A stretch of DNA of 5,831 nt, from assembly GCA_900555345.1 (NCBI GenBank), contig USKS01000110.1:1-5831 (forward strand), written 5' to 3'. Shown piece by piece: positions 5,165 to 5,831 of this stretch. Both the position numbers and the translations under genes were made by a program. How positions within the stretch are numbered: the stretch's first letter is position 1; each line of letters starts with the position of its first letter. Source of the DNA: an uncultured Eubacteriales bacterium (GTDB taxonomy: Bacteria > Bacillota_A > Clostridia > Oscillospirales > CAG-272). The notes beneath the pieces are model-generated. The model made no database searches, was not told where the DNA came from, and was given only the letters and a program-made list of their open reading frames with translations.

Positions 5165-5170
5165 GAGGAA
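5165..5170 (+). promoter_or_regulatory. Ribosome binding site of hisS
   Basis: GAGGAA sits five bases before ATG 5176 and supports that start. The first conserved residues (KPVKGMLDYLP) come right after it. Confidence 0.7.
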
Positions 5171-5175
5171 ACATT

Positions 5176-5783
5176 ATGAGACAGAAACCCGTAAAGGGAA
5201 TGCTTGACTACCTTCCCGCAGAGGCAGAAATACGCGACTATCTCCAGTCTGCCATAATCGAGACATATAAAAACAGCGGTTTTGAGCACATCATCACTCC
5301 TATTATGGAGGATGCCGAAAACCTTGACAAAAGTGACGGCGGTGAAAATCTCAACCTTATTTTTAACGTGCTGAAGCGCGGCGAAAAGCTGAACCGCGCC
5401 CTTGAGAGCGGCAATGTCAAAGAACTTTCCGACATGGGACTGAGATACGATCTGACCCTGCCTTTGTGCCGCTATTTCGCGAACAACCGCGCAGAGCTTT
5501 CTCTGCCTTTCCGCGCGATACAGACGGACAGGGTGTACCGCGCCGAAAATCCGCAGAAGGGCAGAATGCGCGAGTTTATACAGTGCGATATTGATATTAT
5601 AGGCTCTGCGGATCCCGAGTGCGAGATCGAGCTTATACTTACTACCGCCAAGGCGCTGAAAAAGACAGGCATCGGTGACTTTACGATCAAGATAAACGAC
5701 CGCGGGCTGCTCCGCGGACTGCTGACGTCCCTCGGTATTGCCGAGGACAGGCTGGACAGGGCTTGCATAACCCTTGACAAGCT
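5176..5783 (+). CDS. hisS: Histidyl-tRNA synthetase HisS, N-terminal part, cut by contig end
   Basis: HisRS charges tRNA-His with histidine using ATP. About 202 native codons are present, roughly half of a usual 410-430-residue enzyme. KGMLDYLPAEAEIRDYL (8-24) and the class II motif 1 region GFEHIITPIMED (35-46) are followed by GLRYDLTLPLCRY (88-100), the histidine/ATP-site segment in its RYDLT form. Motif 2, RVYRAENPQKGRMREFIQCDIDIIG, spans about 119-143 and includes its catalytic arginine. The histidine-A motif RGLDYY, motif 3 and the anticodon-binding domain are missing because the sequence ends. The HisZ paralogue is less likely, since the catalytic motifs are intact and no histidine-biosynthesis genes are near. 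The residues after Lys202 and the TAA at 5818 come from adapter sequence, so this is an assembly truncation and not a pseudogene. The gene has its own promoter. Confidence 0.94.
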
Positions 5784-5831
5784 CTGTCTCTTATACACAT
5801 CTCCGAGCCCACGAGACTAAGGCGAATCTCG
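5784..5831. other. Nextera/Tn5 sequencing adapter, not genomic
   Basis: CTGTCTCTTATACACATCT (5784-5802) is the 19-base Tn5 mosaic end. CCGAGCCCACGAGAC (5803-5817) is the Nextera read-2 adapter, TAAGGCGA (5818-5825) is the N701 i7 index, and ATCTCG (5826-5831) begins the reverse complement of the P7 primer. The pieces are in exactly the order of a read-through library fragment. The translated tail CLLYTSPSPRD is a well-known contaminant of deposited protein ends. Confidence 0.98.

Noticed and set aside
5472..5798. Minus-strand ORF starting MYKRQ
   Set aside because: Its start lies in the Tn5 mosaic end; MYKRQ is a typical adapter-derived N-terminus, and the rest is antisense to hisS.
5784..5802. 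Tn5-type transposon end as evidence of a real mobile element
   Set aside because: The mosaic end is followed by a Nextera primer, an index and P7 bases, so it is library adapter and not a genomic insertion.

Overview
The window is a G+C-rich stretch, by eye above half G+C, from what is most likely a low-G+C-lineage-derived Clostridia bacterium (Oscillospirales/Ruminococcaceae-like gut anaerobe). This rests on the short Clostridia-type AccA and AccD, Shine-Dalgarno starts of the AGGAGG kind, frequent ATA isoleucine codons in a G+C-rich background, and an anaerobe-type iron-sulfur flavoprotein. The lineage is an inference from protein style, since no search could be run.

Positions 1-4964 are one plus-strand fatty-acid-synthesis operon. 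It begins inside fabG (3-ketoacyl-ACP reductase, last 63 residues), then fabZ (3-hydroxyacyl-ACP dehydratase), fabD (malonyl-CoA:ACP transacylase), accD and accA (both halves of the acetyl-CoA carboxylase carboxyltransferase), a flavodoxin-fold reductase with a four-cysteine cluster motif, and an acyl-ACP thioesterase. Together AccDA make malonyl-CoA, FabD loads it on ACP, FabG and FabZ carry out two steps of the elongation cycle, and the thioesterase can release the acyl chain. The flavoprotein's job in this setting is unknown. Most junctions are tight or overlapping (fabG/fabZ, accA/flavoprotein, flavoprotein/thioesterase). Two junctions are looser: the fabZ-fabD gap holds a G+C-rich hairpin, and the 275-base accD-accA gap holds three degenerate 37-base tandem repeats, a flanking 11-base direct repeat and a 29-base polypyrimidine tract.

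Positions 4965-5175 close the operon with a strong intrinsic terminator (5055-5100). A good sigma-A-type promoter (5114-5142) then starts a new unit, hisS (histidyl-tRNA synthetase), with a leader of only about 27 bases and no T-box.

The last 48 bases (5784-5831) are not genomic. They are the Tn5 mosaic end, Nextera read-2 adapter, an 8-base i7 index and the beginning of the P7 sequence. The apparent hisS stop codon therefore lies in adapter sequence, and the gene is simply cut by the contig end. I found no convincing new defence or mobile system. The items most worth a second look are the accD-accA spacer, the embedded iron-sulfur flavoprotein, and an apparent catalytic-residue change in the thioesterase.
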